Below, one piece after another: positions 41,747 through 54,242 of a stretch of DNA of 64,000 bases. This stretch comes from Platanthera guangdongensis (lineage: Eukaryota; Streptophyta; Magnoliopsida; Asparagales; Orchidaceae): assembly GCA_039583875.1 (NCBI GenBank), contig CM077151.1:26899940-26963939 (forward strand). Direction: 5' to 3'. Position numbers and translations under genes: made by a program. The notes below the pieces were generated by a model. It searched no databases, had not been told where the DNA came from, and worked only from the letters and a program-made list of their open reading frames with translations. Within the stretch, counting starts at the first letter, position 1; every line of letters begins with the position of its first letter.

Positions 41747-42955
41747 CTTATGCTAGTGACATGGAGGAAGGCAGGGGACCATTATTGTGCTGTATGCTTT
41801 GTTTAATTGGAATTTGTTGTAGTGGTGATGCTGCTCCAAATGTATAATTCAGGATAGTCGAAATCCCTAGGTGAGTTTTGAAAATTTGTCAGGTATTTTC
41901 TCAGTTCAGGTATTGCTGATTATTCATTCCCTCGATTTGGATGCCAGAATCTGCTCCTTTCCTTGGCCGAACCCTTTTAAATGATTTATGAAGGTATGTA
42001 ACCAAACTATGCCTCTTTATTGACTAGTTGATAAGAGGGGATATGTTATGAATTGTCATTTCTCATCCATTTTTATCATATGCTTTCGATGACATTAAAC
42101 TTAGATTATGTGGATCATCAAACAACTTTCACCAATTTTGTTAGCATTATTCCTTCTTTTACTTTAATCCCTTGCTATTTATATACCTCGAATTAAAACC
42201 CGTGTGACGATTTTCAAGCCTGTTATTATGTCGCATCCGTGCGTCAGACGCCACCGCACTTGAAGACGATTTGCGGGGTTGAACCATTTTTCATTTTGGG
42301 ATTTTGCATTGTACGGAGTTGTTTATAAAACTCATCTTGTTATAGGGTTTGATATATACGAATATTGAGTGCATTATCTCTAGTAATAGTCTCTGTTCTT
42401 CATCTAGTGATAGTACGTGTTGATGGCCGTTGACGTAGCCCATCTAGGGGTAAATCATGTAAATCTTGTCTTTTTTTGTGTGTTTCGCTACAGTGCCTAC
42501 TGCTTTAACTAATTACCCACTCTTTTCAAGTGTGATTTCTATGTTATGTATGGCCGTTCCAAAGGGCATATCAGTTGAAGTAAATTCTTTCTTTTTATCA
42601 ATAAACACCCCTTCCCAAACTGTACAAACTTCTTCCAAAGCATATGTCTTTCTAGATGTATATGATGATATTTAGACAGATGAATTGTATATGAATCGTA
42701 TGATAAATACCACATGGGTCGATATGTAGGAATCCAAATTCGCCGAATCACTCATGTTATGATCTTCTACATCCTAGGTTTCCTCGTTCTGTCATCTGGC
42801 TTATGTTTTCATGGAGCGTTCAGACATGACTTATTTCACACTTTTTTTTTTCTTTCTATTCATGTAATTAATGTGTTTTCTAACATCAGTTGTAGATGCC
42901 CAGAAGAAATGTCTTTTTTTCTTTTAATCTTATGCTTCACAGATGCCCCATGTAC
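41747..42955. other. 3' flank of the J-like gene and AT-rich DNA
   Basis: The first few hundred bases are likely 3' untranslated region. Afterwards AT-rich sequence without a convincing gene; an open frame at 42714-42986 is Phe/Leu-rich and runs into the next transposon. Confidence 0.4.
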
Positions 42956-42958
42956 TAA

Positions 42959-45009
42959 GGGTCCATTCGAATCGCAAGAATTGTAATTGCTGAATTGGAA
43001 TTCATCCAATTCCAATTTCCGTGAGAATTGGAATTGGTCGGAATTCCAATGCAGTTGTTCGACTGCATGATGGATTTGTGAATTGGAATTCGTGTAGAAT
43101 TTCTATTTTTTTCTATGGTTGCAGGATTGGGCGACAACGACAATTTGAAGTTGGAGTCTTGTGACTCTCAGAACAAAATTATTGCAACAAAATCATGTGG
43201 TGGAGGGAATTATTCCTTTACAGTCTCTAAGAAAATATCGAAGTTGGCGAAAAAAGAACACAATACCAGATAAATCAACTTCAGGTTGTGTACCAACAAT
43301 TAATTATGATCGAGCAACGACGGCGAGATCAAGCGGCGATGATGAGATCTGGTGACGACGACGAGATCGAGTGACGACGACGAGATTGGTCGACGACGGT
43401 GAGATCGGGCGACGACGACGAGATTGAGGGCGTGGTCAGGCAACGACGACGAGATCGAGTGGCGACGGCGAGATCAGGCGACTGCAGCGAGATTGGGCGG
43501 TGGCGACGAGATCGGGCTGCGACGGCGAGATCGGGTGGCTGCGGCGAGACCGGGCGGCGACGGCGAGACCGGGCGGCGACGACGAGACCGGGCGGCGGCG
43601 GAGAGATCGGGCGGCGACAACGAGATCGGGCGGCGATGCCGAGACCAGGCAGCGGCGAGATCGGGCGGCGGCGGCGAGATCGGGCGGCGGCGAGATCGGG
43701 CGGCGGCGGCGAGATCGGGCGGCGGCGAGATCGGGCGGCGGCGACGAGATCGGGCGGCGGCGGCGAGATCGGGTAGCGCCGACGAGATCGGGCGGCGACG
43801 GCGAGATCAAGCGGCGACAGCGAGATCGGCCGGTGATGACAAGATCAGGCAGCAGCGACGAAGAGATCGGGCGGCGGCGGCGGCAGGATCATGCTGCGAC
43901 GAGATCGAGCGGCGACGGCGACATCGGGCGGCGGCGGCGACATCGGGCGGCGGCGGCGACATCGGGCGGCGGCGGCGACATCGGGCGGCGGCGGCGAGAT
44001 CGGGCGGGCGGTGATGACAAGATCAGGCAGCAGCGACGAAGAGATCGGGCGGCGGCGGCGGCAGGATCATGTTGCGACGAGATCGAGCGGCGACGGCGAC
44101 ATCGGGCGGCGGCGGCGACATCGGGCGGCGGCGGCGAGATCGGGCGGCGGCGGCGAGATCGGGCGGCGGCGGCGAGATCGGGCGGCGGCGGCGAGATCGG
44201 GCGGCGGCGGCGAGATCGGGCGGCGGCGGCGAGATCGGGCGGCGGCGGCGAGATCGGGCGGCGGCGGCGAGATCGGGCGGCGGCGGCGAGATCGGGCGGC
44301 GGCGGCGAGACCGGGCGGCGGCGGCGAGACCGGGCGGCGGCGGCGAGACCGGGCGGCGGCGGCGAGACCGGGCGGCGGCGGCGAGACCGGGCGGCGGCGG
44401 CGAGACCGGGCGGCGGCGGCGAGACCGGGCGGCGGCGGCGAGACCGGGCGGCGGCGGCGAGACCGGGCGGCGGCGGCGAGACCGGGCGGCGGCGGCGAGA
44501 CCGGGCGGCGGCGGCGAGACCGGGCGGCGGCGGCGAGACCGGGCGGCGGCGGCGAGACCGGGCGGCGGCGGCGAGACCGGGCGGCGACGGCGAGACCGGG
44601 CGGCGACGGTGAGATCGGGCAGCGACGACGAAGAGATCGGGCGGCAGTGGCAGTATCAGGCGGCGACAACGGCGAGATCAGGCGGAGATGGAGAGATCGG
44701 GCGGCGACGGCGGTGAGATCGGGTGACGGCGGCGAGATCGGGCGGTGGCGGCAGCGGCGAGATCGGGCGGTGGCGGCAGTGAGATCGAGCGGTAACGACG
44801 AGATTGAGCGACGACGATCATAGTAAAAAATTGAATTCCATGAAATACCTGTCTTTATCCATAAGAATCGATCATAGTATAAAATTGAATTCCTTGGAAT
44901 TAGACCAATTCCAATTTCGAGGGAATTTCTAACATCCGAACACTGAAATTGGAATTTTGTTGCCCCAATTTTAATTCCCAATTCCAATTCCCGAGATATA
45001 AACGCGCCC
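42959..45009. mobile_element. Harbinger-type non-autonomous element, 2.05 kb, filled by a minisatellite
   Basis: Left end GGGTCCATTCGAATCGCAAG; right end reads GGGCGCGTTTATATCTCGGG on the minus strand, so the ends are partly inverted and both arms are rich in GGAATTGGAATT motifs. TAA flanks both sides (42956-42958 and 45010-45012). TAA duplication and GGG ends suit PIF/Harbinger elements. No transposase is seen. The interior is almost entirely the 19-bp GC-rich array. Confidence 0.75.
43318..44816 (+). repeat. 19-bp GC-rich minisatellite, roughly 75-80 units
   Basis: The unit GAGATCGGGCGGCGGCGGC repeats head to tail. Units to about 44300 carry GAGATC and those in 44300-44600 carry GAGACC, and units near the edges are diverged (ACGACGACG spacers). 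A larger duplication of about 178 bp is present (43833 onward and 44011 onward). As 19 is not a multiple of three, all forward frames read one 19-residue periodic peptide; the long open frames here are by-products and are not annotated as genes. Confidence 0.95.
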
Positions 45010-45259
45010 TAATAGAATTATTGTATAATTGATCTTTTTAGTTTTGCCACATGCAATTCTTAGCATTCTCATTTTTGTCACAATCAATTTAGATAGTATT
45101 GCCACACATCATCCATTGGGTTTTCTTGAAAATAAAGTATCTATTTCTAAACTCTATTAAACTATTCACATCAATAGTCTTAATGAAACTAACCATTTTA
45201 TCTCATATCAATTAGAGAATTCCATTTTTACTTTTTTAATGTTCATTATTTGCAGCTTA

Positions 45260-45445
45260 GGGCCCATTTGACACGGTGGTAGCGGTAGTGAACACTGTGG
45301 TTATGAACTGTTGTTCTTGAACGCTCGACCTCACCTAAGAAATTACATTCAATTTTATGATCAAAATTAGTTTTTTTTTGGTGACGGTCATAATCGTTGT
45401 CATCTCAAACACATATTTCATGACGGTAGCACATTTGTCCAAATT
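45260..45445. mobile_element. Tourist-like MITE, left copy beside the GAGCTCGA element
   Basis: GGGCCCATTTGACACGGTGG after TTA (45257-45259), then the family interior (CGACCTCACCTAAGAAATTA, GTGACGGTCATAATCGTTGT). The right terminus is missing. Confidence 0.72.
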
Positions 45446-45450
45446 AGACC

Positions 45451-47832
45451 TGCAAACGAGTTGAGCTCATCAAAAAGGGCCGACTCGAGCTTTTATTTTT
45501 TGAGCTTGAGCTCGACGAGCTCGTTTTAAAAGGCTCGAGCTCGTCTAGCTCGGGTTTAGCTTGGCTCAAGCTCAACGAGCTCGATGAGTTCAACTCGAGC
45601 TCGACGAGCTCGACTCGAATTATGCAAAAACAATCCGTAGGTTCTTTTTCTTTGACATCTCACAAAAATCCGTTCAAGCATTTACTCCAGACCTTAAAAC
45701 CAATTGTTATATTCAGTGGCATGAGCAAACGTTAAATATCCGAACTTTAAAATCTGAAGAATTGATTTCTTCACATTCATTGGTATTTTACAACAATACA
45801 TTCATGCATTTGGTCATACATGTGGAAAAGCAAATATTTTCTACACTATATATGCTAAGAGAGATCATAAACCAGATCTTTACTCCATTTTGAACATAAA
45901 AATCAGATCTTGGCATAGATTTGAAAAGCATTGTTGAGGAGTGTTCTAGGAAGAAATGAAGAAACGAGCTTCAACAGGAAGATGAGGAGAACGAAAACAT
46001 ATATTTCCAAGAAAATCACAAATTAGATAATAAATATTAACATCCCGCACAAATAATTCACAACAAGTCAAAATATTTTCTTAGGGCAAAAACAAGCTTA
46101 GGCTTTCCTCCGCATGGAAGGTCAAAGCTAGTGCGCGCGGCGAATGAACCCCGCAAATCACAATATTTATTCAAACAAATCACCACAATACAATATATAT
46201 TCAAAAAAATATAGTGACAAATCAAATACAAATATGCTGAAAATAATATGTCCAGCACAACGAGAACTCACCAAATAGTGAGCTAATCAAGACACTAAAG
46301 ATTTCGGGGCCAAAGATGCGTGGACGGCGATCCAATGTGGAATCGGAGGCATGGAAATAACGTAAGTGACTGTCCTTGATGATGGAGGGTGGAATCAGTC
46401 CGAAAATGGATAGATCCGGTCACGTAAGTATAGATCCTGGCGGGGGAGGGTAGATCCAACAATATGAGATCAGATCCAGGCACAAAAATTTTCAGATCTG
46501 GGTTGATCCGGAAGGGGGAAGGATATGGACGATGGTTCTACGAAAAGGGGGCTTGCGACAAGGGGATTAGTAGGGTTAATAAGGGGCAACTGCCATGGAA
46601 TTAAAGGGCGAGGCTGACGGTGGCTTTGGGCCAACACAGGTGGGCGACGGTGGGGTTTAGGACTATGGCGGAGGCGGATATCAAATGGGGAGGCTCAGAA
46701 GGGTGGCGGCTTAGAGGGGGAAGGCTGGCGGTTTCAGGAGATGGGATAGGGGGTGACTCGACGGCTTGCTAGAAGGAAATTGTGGAGGCCGTTGGTGGAA
46801 CAGGGAGGGGAAAAACTATAGGAATGAACAAGAGATTTCGTTAAACAGTAAATTGAAATTAAACAGATAATGAAATTTGGGCAACAAGGTAGTCTGGAAT
46901 TGGGGGACTGGGAGGTGGCGGTATGGGGGAATTGAAGGGGGAAAAATGGCCTAGGGTTAGGGTAAATCTTGGGGAGGAAGATACACATCTAGGAGTCGTT
47001 ACCTGAGGTTTCACGGAGTCGGCACCGTGCCCGGATTGCGGGAATCCGTGTATACTTCTCACCAAATTCTGCAATGCCTCTAATCATCACACAAACTACC
47101 TATTTATAATAAAAGGAGAATTAGGGCATCCCACCATCGACGACTATGATTGGCCGGAGGTGGGGCCACTCAAATACATTAAAATAAAACGCATAATAAT
47201 AAAGTAATATATCAAATCGATTCGTAACGCGAATCTGAACACATCTGCGAAATTCGATCATCGATCCAAGGACGCCATATATGGAAAGTCGTCAATCGGC
47301 CCCGAACAGGCCCAAAGCTTGTCCTCCACTGCAAGTATGTCTCTGCTCCACATCACTTTGGCCCTTGGGAATGGAGTAGCTGTCCGTTGAGGCGACGACG
47401 AGCGCCAGAGGAGAATCAGGAAGAGGAGCATCAAACGAGTGGCAAAAACCCTAGCCTTGGGAGCGGATGAGCGACAGTGGAGAGTAGGAGATTAAGAGAA
47501 TCGGGAACCCGATAATGAAATGAATCGAGACTCAGGAGTTTGTATTTTAATATATTTACTATATATATAAGTGTGAACCTCAGAAGTCCGAACACGCAGC
47601 TCGACGAGCGGCAGCCGGCAGGTATATATTGAAATATATATACTAATATTATATAATATATTTATATAAATATAAAAGCTTGTGAGCCGGCTCGCGAGCC
47701 CATGAACAATGTTTATTGGGCTCAAACTCGGCTCGAAAGCAAGTTCAAGCTTAAGCTCGACATGCTCGAGCTCGAGTCGAGTTTTTTCGAGCCAACTCGT
47801 CGAGCTCTTGAGTCCGCTCAACTCAACTTGCA
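45451..47832. mobile_element. Element with GAGCTCGA-rich ends, ~2.4 kb
   Basis: Left end TGCAAACGAGTTGAGCTCAT; right end on the minus strand TGCAAGTTGAGTTGAGCGGA. Both ends carry about 150 bp crowded with CGAGCTCGA-type palindromes in opposite orientation. Such CTGTAAACGAGC ends are common in plant hAT-like elements. The interior has a minus-strand leader-like segment with a small ORF and no transposase. No target duplication was confirmed. Confidence 0.6.
47258..47431 (-). CDS. 57-residue ORF with signal-peptide-like start inside the GAGCTCGA element
   Basis: ATG at 47431, TGA at 47258-47260. Upstream on the minus strand is CTCCCAAGGCTAGGGTTTTTGCC, which looks like a plant 5' leader (the AGGGTTT telo-box-like motif). 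The protein begins MLLFLILLWRSSSPQRTATP, hydrophobic then basic, like a signal or anchor peptide, and goes on DILAVEDKLWACSGPIDDF. I do not recognise it. It may be the first exon of a captured gene. A further minus-strand segment starting near 47074 (MQNLVRSIHGFPQSG) ends at a CTCAG/GTAACG donor-like site and may also be captured. Confidence 0.35.
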   Translation of the reverse strand: MLLFLILLWRSSSPQRTATPFPRAKVMWSRDILAVEDKLWACSGPIDDFPYMASLDR

Positions 47833-48012
47833 CGGTGGTAGCAGTAGTGAACACGGGACTATGAAATGTCGTTTGTGAACGCCCGACCTCACCTAAGAAA
47901 TTACATCTGATTTTATGATCAAAAATAGTTTTTTTCTTGGTGATGATTATAATCGCTATCATGTCATCACATATTTCATGACAGTAGCACTTTTTTCCAA
48001 ATTCACTTGAGC
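47828..48012. mobile_element. Tourist-like MITE, right copy beside the GAGCTCGA element
   Basis: Begins CACGGTGGTAGCAGTAGTGA and follows the left copy (45260-45445) through CGCCCGACCTCACCTAAGAA and GTGATGATTATAATCGCTAT in the same orientation; the left terminus is missing. Confidence 0.72.
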
Positions 48013-48049
48013 AAAAATGTATTAGGGGTCCCACACTGTCAGTTATGTA

Positions 48050-49049
48050 GCAGTTATATTATTACGAGTATTGAGGCATTGAGTCAAGTTGTATCGAGTC
48101 GAGTGTACAAGCTGTGTCGCATCGAGTCGAGTGTAATTATGAGTTAATTGAGTCTGGATGTTTAGTGTGACATGTTTTTTTTCTTTTCTTGGGTATTTAT
48201 GTCTATGTCATTAGAGTCTTATATAAGGGAACCCTTAGTCATATAAGTATCATCAAAGAATTAAATCAAGTTCTATTTTCTCTCTCTAAAGTTCTTCTCC
48301 CTCTCTCTAATTATCATCCTCATCCCCCATTTCTAGGGTTAGAGTTGAGCATGAATCCCCTTCTCCCGCCACCCTTGCATTCTCCGCGGGTTGAGCTCGG
48401 CCTCCTCTTGTATCTCCACATCATAATAAGCTTATATCTGTTTAGTATCAAAGCCTCCCATCCTCCGTTTTTCCCCTGCGGTAGTGAACACCCGATACCC
48501 TTCCAACGACTGAATCAGAGCAACACCCTTAGCTCCTCGCACCCACTGCATGCGCGCCTCCTCTGGTTGGACGATTCCCCTCCCCCCCCCAACATTCACA
48601 CCCAGCGACTTCAACTCCTTCGACGGCAACAAGGATCACCCTCATCCTCGACACCGTACACCGGGTTCGAAGCTACACGCTTTCCCAACATCACCAGGGG
48701 AATGCTTTCCTCCAGTCAATCCCAGAACTAGGGATTTCATCCTTCCGCCTCATCGTCGAAGCCGCTGGCGCCTTTAATTCTCGAGCCGCCCTCGCCACCG
48801 TTTCTCGTGCCCGACCTCCTCCAGCAAACTCATCCCCATCCAATGACATCGAACCGGCCTCACCTACGTATTAGACATCCGAAGATAGCGTCGTCACATG
48901 TGGTCGTATCTTCATCCGGCGCTCGTATCGAGTCGAGCATCACACGTCTCTTGGTCGAGCAACGCCGACATGCCTTCCCTCGAGCCACACACCCTTTTTT
49001 TCCTTCCCATAAGAACAATTCCATTAGTTTTAAATTTTAATCTATAAAG
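48050..49049 (+). other. Possible decayed copia leader with PBS-like site
   Basis: TTTAGTATCAAAGCC at 48441-48455 resembles the iMet primer-binding site, and the preceding CTCTCTCTAAAGTTCTTCTCCC stretch resembles ends of plant copia LTRs; a related stretch occurs near 50960-51040. An open frame of 180 codons (48189-48731) crosses this and shows no recognisable domain. No LTR boundaries were fixed. Confidence 0.35.
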
Positions 49050-49523
49050 CACTAAGTTATTAAAAGCACTAAGTCTCTTGGTCGAGCGCGCCTAAGGCTC
49101 CAGTCTCACTAGGCTCAGAGATTTGCGCCTCTGTGCGCCTTATTTGCGCCTTTAGAATATAAAAGGCTCGCCTGAGTTAGATTTTTGTTGTAAATTTTTT
49201 TCTTCAAAAATTAAGAAAAAATAATATAAGAACTCAATATTTTTTGATTGATTTGGTGTTTGTGAAAGATAATTATGCCTTGGGACTTAAATATGATGCA
49301 AGTGATCACATTAATTCAGATATAAACAATAATAATGAATGATTAATTAGTAGAATAGATGAAGAATTTGATCGAGAAGCTGAAATGATGTTTGATGCTA
49401 ATTATTTAAAATAGATATGGCTGCGCCTTGTCTTCGTCAGGCGCACGCCTGCGCCTTGAGGCTTGCGCCTAGGCTCCAAGACCATTTTGCGCCTTGGTGC
49501 GCCTTGCGCCTTTAATAACTAAG
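49050..49523. mobile_element. hAT-like MITE with GCGCCTT subterminal repeats, 474 bp
   Basis: Left end CACTAAGTTATTAAAAGCAC; right end on the minus strand CTTAGTTATTAAAGGCGCAA. Both flanks carry many GCGCCTT/AAGGCGC units (TGTGCGCCTTATTTGCGCCT; CTTGAGGCTTGCGCCTAGGC). This family type is common in plants. A target duplication was not fixed because the left end is diverged. Confidence 0.65.
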
Positions 49524-51776
49524 ATGAAGCACAGATACTTCCCCGAAGGCAGCGTACCCGTACCAGATACGTATCCGGTACCGGTACGTACCCGATACTC
49601 GACAGATACACCTATGTGGACACACTTGGACTTAGCACATCATTTTGTATATTGTTATAGGAGTCTCTTTTTCTAGAGTAAACAAAAGTTTGCTCTATGC
49701 TAGGAAGTGTTGGTACGTCCAATTAAATAGTGTGTTTGTACCAAGTATGTTCCTGGTACTGTTATGATTTTGTTACAAGTACGTGTATTGAACGTGTTGA
49801 AACGACGAAAGTTATTAACGGAACGACTAACTTGTCTCTTGTTGTGATCTAAAACCTAGGGTTGTTGTTTTAAAAACATAACAGAGAGATCTTTTAAATA
49901 ATTGCGGCGCGAGAGGCAACTTCGCGGGTTATTTTGAACGAATTAAACGACCTAGACGTCGCCCGCGAACGCAAGACTACCGCACGGGCGTAATAACGTT
50001 ACGAAATCACGATTCCACGGGCAAAGCAATCGAGTGAGTGGCAAAACAGATATGGAAATAGCGATAATGCAGGAGACACAATTAATTAAGGGCAAGCTCA
50101 TCATAACTAACCATTCATTTAAAATTCAAGGACAAAATAACTAGTGAATGCAAGCGAGAATGGAGAGGTATTCCCTCAAATAGTTCTCAAAACAGATGAC
50201 GGTTCTACCCCCTCTCTCCCTATTCTCCAGTTCATCACATAACACGTATTCTTGAGAGAGAAAAGAGAACTTAATTGAATGCAAGCGAGAATGGAGAGGT
50301 ATTCCCTCAAATACAGAATGACATGAACTTGCAATAAATAGTTCTCAAAACATTGAAGCACCAAACATAAATCGTAACTTGAAGTACAAGTTCACAAATC
50401 AATGTTAAATAATATGAAGTTTTCAAACATTAAACATTCATAAATATTACAAAATTTAACATTTTATATGTTTAACCAAAAGAGATGAAATTAAACTTAG
50501 GTCTACACATCAGTCTTTTTTTTTTCTTCTTCATTGTTGGAGATCAACATCTTCAACCTCCGGTTAGTCTAGAGATGATGCAACATGTGGTGCATCTTTT
50601 TATTTTTATTTATTGTACCTGTATTTTTTCTTTTGTCGCGCATCCCTTCGCGCTTAGTTGGGAGATTATGTTGTGTCGCGCACGTTATTAGCGCTCTGGA
50701 TGTAATTTTGTATCGCACACGCTATCGTGAAATTTTGTTGGCTTGTTGGTGTGACCGGCCAACGAGACCCTAAATGCATAGGGCCGGTAACTTAGGCGAT
50801 AGGTTAGTTAGGGCAAGCTAATAACAATTAACTATTTCTAAAATATTTATTTTAAATTATGAAATTATAAGTTATTTTAATATGGGGTTTTGATTAAAAT
50901 GCCTACGGTTAGTCTCCCCCTTAAATATCTCGTTATGTGATGTTTAAGTCATCCCCCTCTCAAGATCCAGACGGAATAAATTAAGTTCTCTTTTCTCTCT
51001 CAAGTTCATCCCCCTCTCTCCCTATTCTCCGCTTCCACCTCCACCTCCAACAAAGCTCCAAAATAAGCATATATCAAATTGCCATCATATAGATGACGGT
51101 TTGTAGCCATCAAGTTCACAGCCGCCACTGTTGGGCCAAACGGACCCTTAATCTTCTGTTAATTATTTCTCTTTATCATGTTGGATGCTCTTAAAATTTA
51201 TCTTTATAATCACCACTCTATGTTGCATGATTCTAATTTTTGTACGAGTTGTATTCTAATTTCTTTAAGCATCTAAATATTCCTTTCGTTTCTTAATATA
51301 GAATCTCACAATGTCAAAGTCATTGACTACAATAAAGTCCAAGTGATACCCACGCTGACCCATCCTTCTATAACTGTTCATTTATCTGTTTTCTTTATAT
51401 GGTGTACTCTTTAACTTTCAAGTTCTATTTTGAAAGGGATCGACTCTGTTGATGTGACTTCTAAGTTCTATTCTTTAACCTTCCAACTTCCTTTTGGTGT
51501 TTCGACGATTTTTATTTTATGGGCTGTAACTTCTATCTCTATCAATTGCCTTCATTCCTCTTCCCTTAAAGTCGATAATGTTGTTCATTAGCTTACTTAT
51601 GAGTCTCTATTTTATGGACATAATATTATCCCGGGTATTCCTACTTCTATCTCTATCAATTACCTTAATTCCTCTTCCCTTAAAGTAGATATTGTTGTTC
51701 ATTAACTTACTTATGAGTCTCTATTATATGGTTATACAAAATTAGTTCTTAATGAGTGGTTGGGGGCGAGAACTTA
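49524..51776. other. Unassigned AT-rich DNA with short duplications
   Basis: A 36-bp sequence beginning GAATGCAAGCGAGAATGGAG occurs at 50146 and 50277. A segment beginning TTCTATCTCTATCAATT occurs at 51531 and 51645 with about 85 bp of similarity each (period 114 bp) and small differences. 49560-49600 holds GTACC/GGTAC-rich palindromic sequence. No gene is recognised. Confidence 0.45.
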
Positions 51777-51996
51777 AGCTTTGTTTGGCGCGGAGGTAGA
51801 GGTCTTGAATGCGGTGGTTATGAGCCATCGTTCGTGAATGCTAGACCTTGCCTAAGGAATTTCATTCCCTTGTGTTAAAAACTAGCTTTCTTTTCGTGGT
51901 GGCTGTCATAACCATTGTTATGCCAAACAAACATTCTATGGCGATAACGTTTTTGTCCAAACTCGCTGGAGCAGAAATGCCGTGCCAAACGGAGCC
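51777..51996. mobile_element. Tourist-like MITE, 220 bp
   Basis: AGCTTTGTTTGGCGCGGAGG at the left, GGCTCCGTTTGGCACGGCAT on the minus strand at the right, TTA on both sides (51774-51776 and 51997-51999). Same family as 10033-10214. Confidence 0.85.
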
Positions 51997-52193
51997 TTAG
52001 TTTTCATCTGGGCAGGCATCCTTGGTTTGCTGCATGTTCAACTTTTGTTGTGGCTGCTACAATTGCTTTGTTGATTTACCTTATATTTTTCTAAAAGAAG
52101 GATCTTTGTTGGTATGCCTTCACTATGTACGTTTCGCATGTGGGGCGTACGCGTGTAGCTGGTGTATTTTCCTGTTCGTTGGATCCATATTAA

Positions 52194-53207
52194 GGCTCTG
52201 TTTGGCCGAGCGTTTTCACAATGGCGTGCCGCTGTTTATTCCACTGTCCCGCCAAACATCCGTTTTTAGCCCTCCGATGTCAAAATCCACCGCCCTAGAA
52301 TTGCGAAATAACAACGATCCGGAGTCGTGAATTTTTATTCACGACTCCAACATCGCGAAGGGTGCGTTTTGTCTCCCTGCTGCCCGCGCAAATTATTCTT
52401 CTTCGCCGATGTGAATGCATGTAGCCATTCAACTTATCGTATTCTACCTCCCGCCTCACAATAATGGCGTTGTTTGCTGCATCTACTCTACCGGTTAAGC
52501 TTTGGCATTTCACAGGCCTGCAAAAGAAACATGGGTGGCATGATCGACTATCAGGAATTCAGGAGAAGCACAGAAGCCACCACCCTTCCTAGTGCAGCGC
52601 CATTCCTCCCTGATTTTTTTCCGCCCCGATTTCTTAAAGCCGTTCCTGCGGCCTCTCTTGAAACTCGCGATCGAAGGGCTTCTGCTTGCAATCATTTTTC
52701 CCACAGGTAAAAATCAATTTTCCGACTGCTCTGTGTATGAAGCTTATTACTGAAAATTTTTTACCTATATTTTTTTCTTGGGAATGATTATGATCGATGT
52801 GGTTTTTGTAGTGGTGGTGTATGAAGCTTCTGCTTATTGATCATTTTTATCTATATATGAAGCTTCTGCTTGCTAATCATTTTAAGTTCAAATAATCATT
52901 TGTATATTATGAATTTATGATTGATCATTCCAGCAGATGGGAAAATAATGCTTCGCCATTCTAGTAATAATTTGAAGTTCAAATAAAATTGACTAAGATT
53001 TGGTAATTATTTTGTTGTATTACACACCGTACATCTGTTTTGCCAAACAATTTAAACATCTTTTTTTTGAAACAACACTAGCACTGCAAATGTTGTTCTT
53101 CCAAACATTTTCACTGATTCTCCCACTGCTTTGCAAATCAGTTAATTTTTCCACCACTAGTTCTCACCACTGTTTCTCCAGTCGTCGCAAATGGGCCAAA
53201 CCGAGCC
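52194..53207. mobile_element. Tourist/Harbinger-type element, 1014 bp
   Basis: GGCTCTGTTTGGCC at the left; GGCTCGGTTTGGCCC on the minus strand at the right; TAA on both sides (52191-52193 and 53208-53210). The interior has no transposase. It includes a segment near 52490-52710 with splice-like borders (TTTCACAGGCC, CCCACAGGTAAAAA) but no recognised protein. Confidence 0.78.
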
Positions 53208-54242
53208 TAAGTGTCGCGCAATGGTTCTTCGATAATTTCTTTTTGTTTTTTGATCAGGTTAACTGCTGAAAACGAGAGGCAAAAAAGGTCTATACTATAG
53301 ATGCTATTTCAAATGTATTCAGGGGTTTTCCCCCTGCAGCTTCTCATTTTATGTTTCCTGGACAAACATTTTTACAAGCGTTGATAACATGGAATTGTCA
53401 GACTGTGAGAGACTAGGCTGCTCATTGTTTTGAAGACAGCATCATTTGCTAAATGACTGGGAGTTTAAACTATGCTCTATTTCTGTCTTGTTGGAAGGCA
53501 ATGTTGTCGACAGCTAGGAGGGCTAGGAGGGTAGGGGCTTGAGATACAATATATCTTTCATTGATAAAAGAGCAATAGATCTTCGCAGGAAAAGCTTTAG
53601 GCTCTGTTTGACGCCTATAAATTCGAGCTACGTGTCGCTTCTCCTTCGCCGCCGCGAATTGTTTGGGATTCGAACTCACCAAGAATAGAGCAGCTGTTTG
53701 TCATTGTCTCCCATCAACAGCATGAAACCACTATTTTCAGACTGAAATCTTTCCGGCAATCCCCACTTCCCCACTTGAGGTAAGGTGACTGGAAAGACGG
53801 CATGCAGATTCGGTGGAATCCTCGCACTTGTTGTAAGCATTTGATGTTAGGTCTCAGATGGTGCGTCATATTCTAGTGTTTTTGTCTTCGTCGTTAGATT
53901 CGTGTGCTGGCATTCGTCTACGGTGCAGTAATGTTATATTCTCATAGCTATTAATGTTTTGGACTTTTTTTGGGTACATGTATACGTATCATGCGCGAGA
54001 ACATCTGATCTTCCGATCTGTCAAAATACGGTCGTATTTGGAATGTCAAAATACGGTCATATTTTCACGGAAAATCTGACCGTCGAATCGCAAATCGGAC
54101 AATCAAATCAGTAATACATGTGTATTACATACCATGTTTTAGAGGCTTTTGATTTTCTAGTGTTGAAAAGATGTAAAAAATCAGATTTTTTTGGAAAGTA
54201 GTGAGCTGTCCCTCTCAGTTTTTTTCCACTCATCATTCACTT
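53208..54242. other. Unassigned DNA with one Tourist-like end
   Basis: TTTAGGCTCTGTTTGACGCC at about 53598 looks like a Tourist end; no matching right end was found. At 54020-54090 AAAATACGGTC(G/A)TATTT occurs twice. No gene recognised. Confidence 0.4.

Noticed and set aside
43399..44987. Very long open frames of up to 370 codons on both strands
   Set aside because: They are by-products of the 19-bp minisatellite: the unit is not a multiple of three and lacks stops, so every frame reads a 19-residue periodic peptide.
48441..48455. Intact copia element starting here
   Set aside because: Only a weak primer-site match and LTR-like flank; no gag, protease, integrase or RT motif follows, so only a possible leader is listed.
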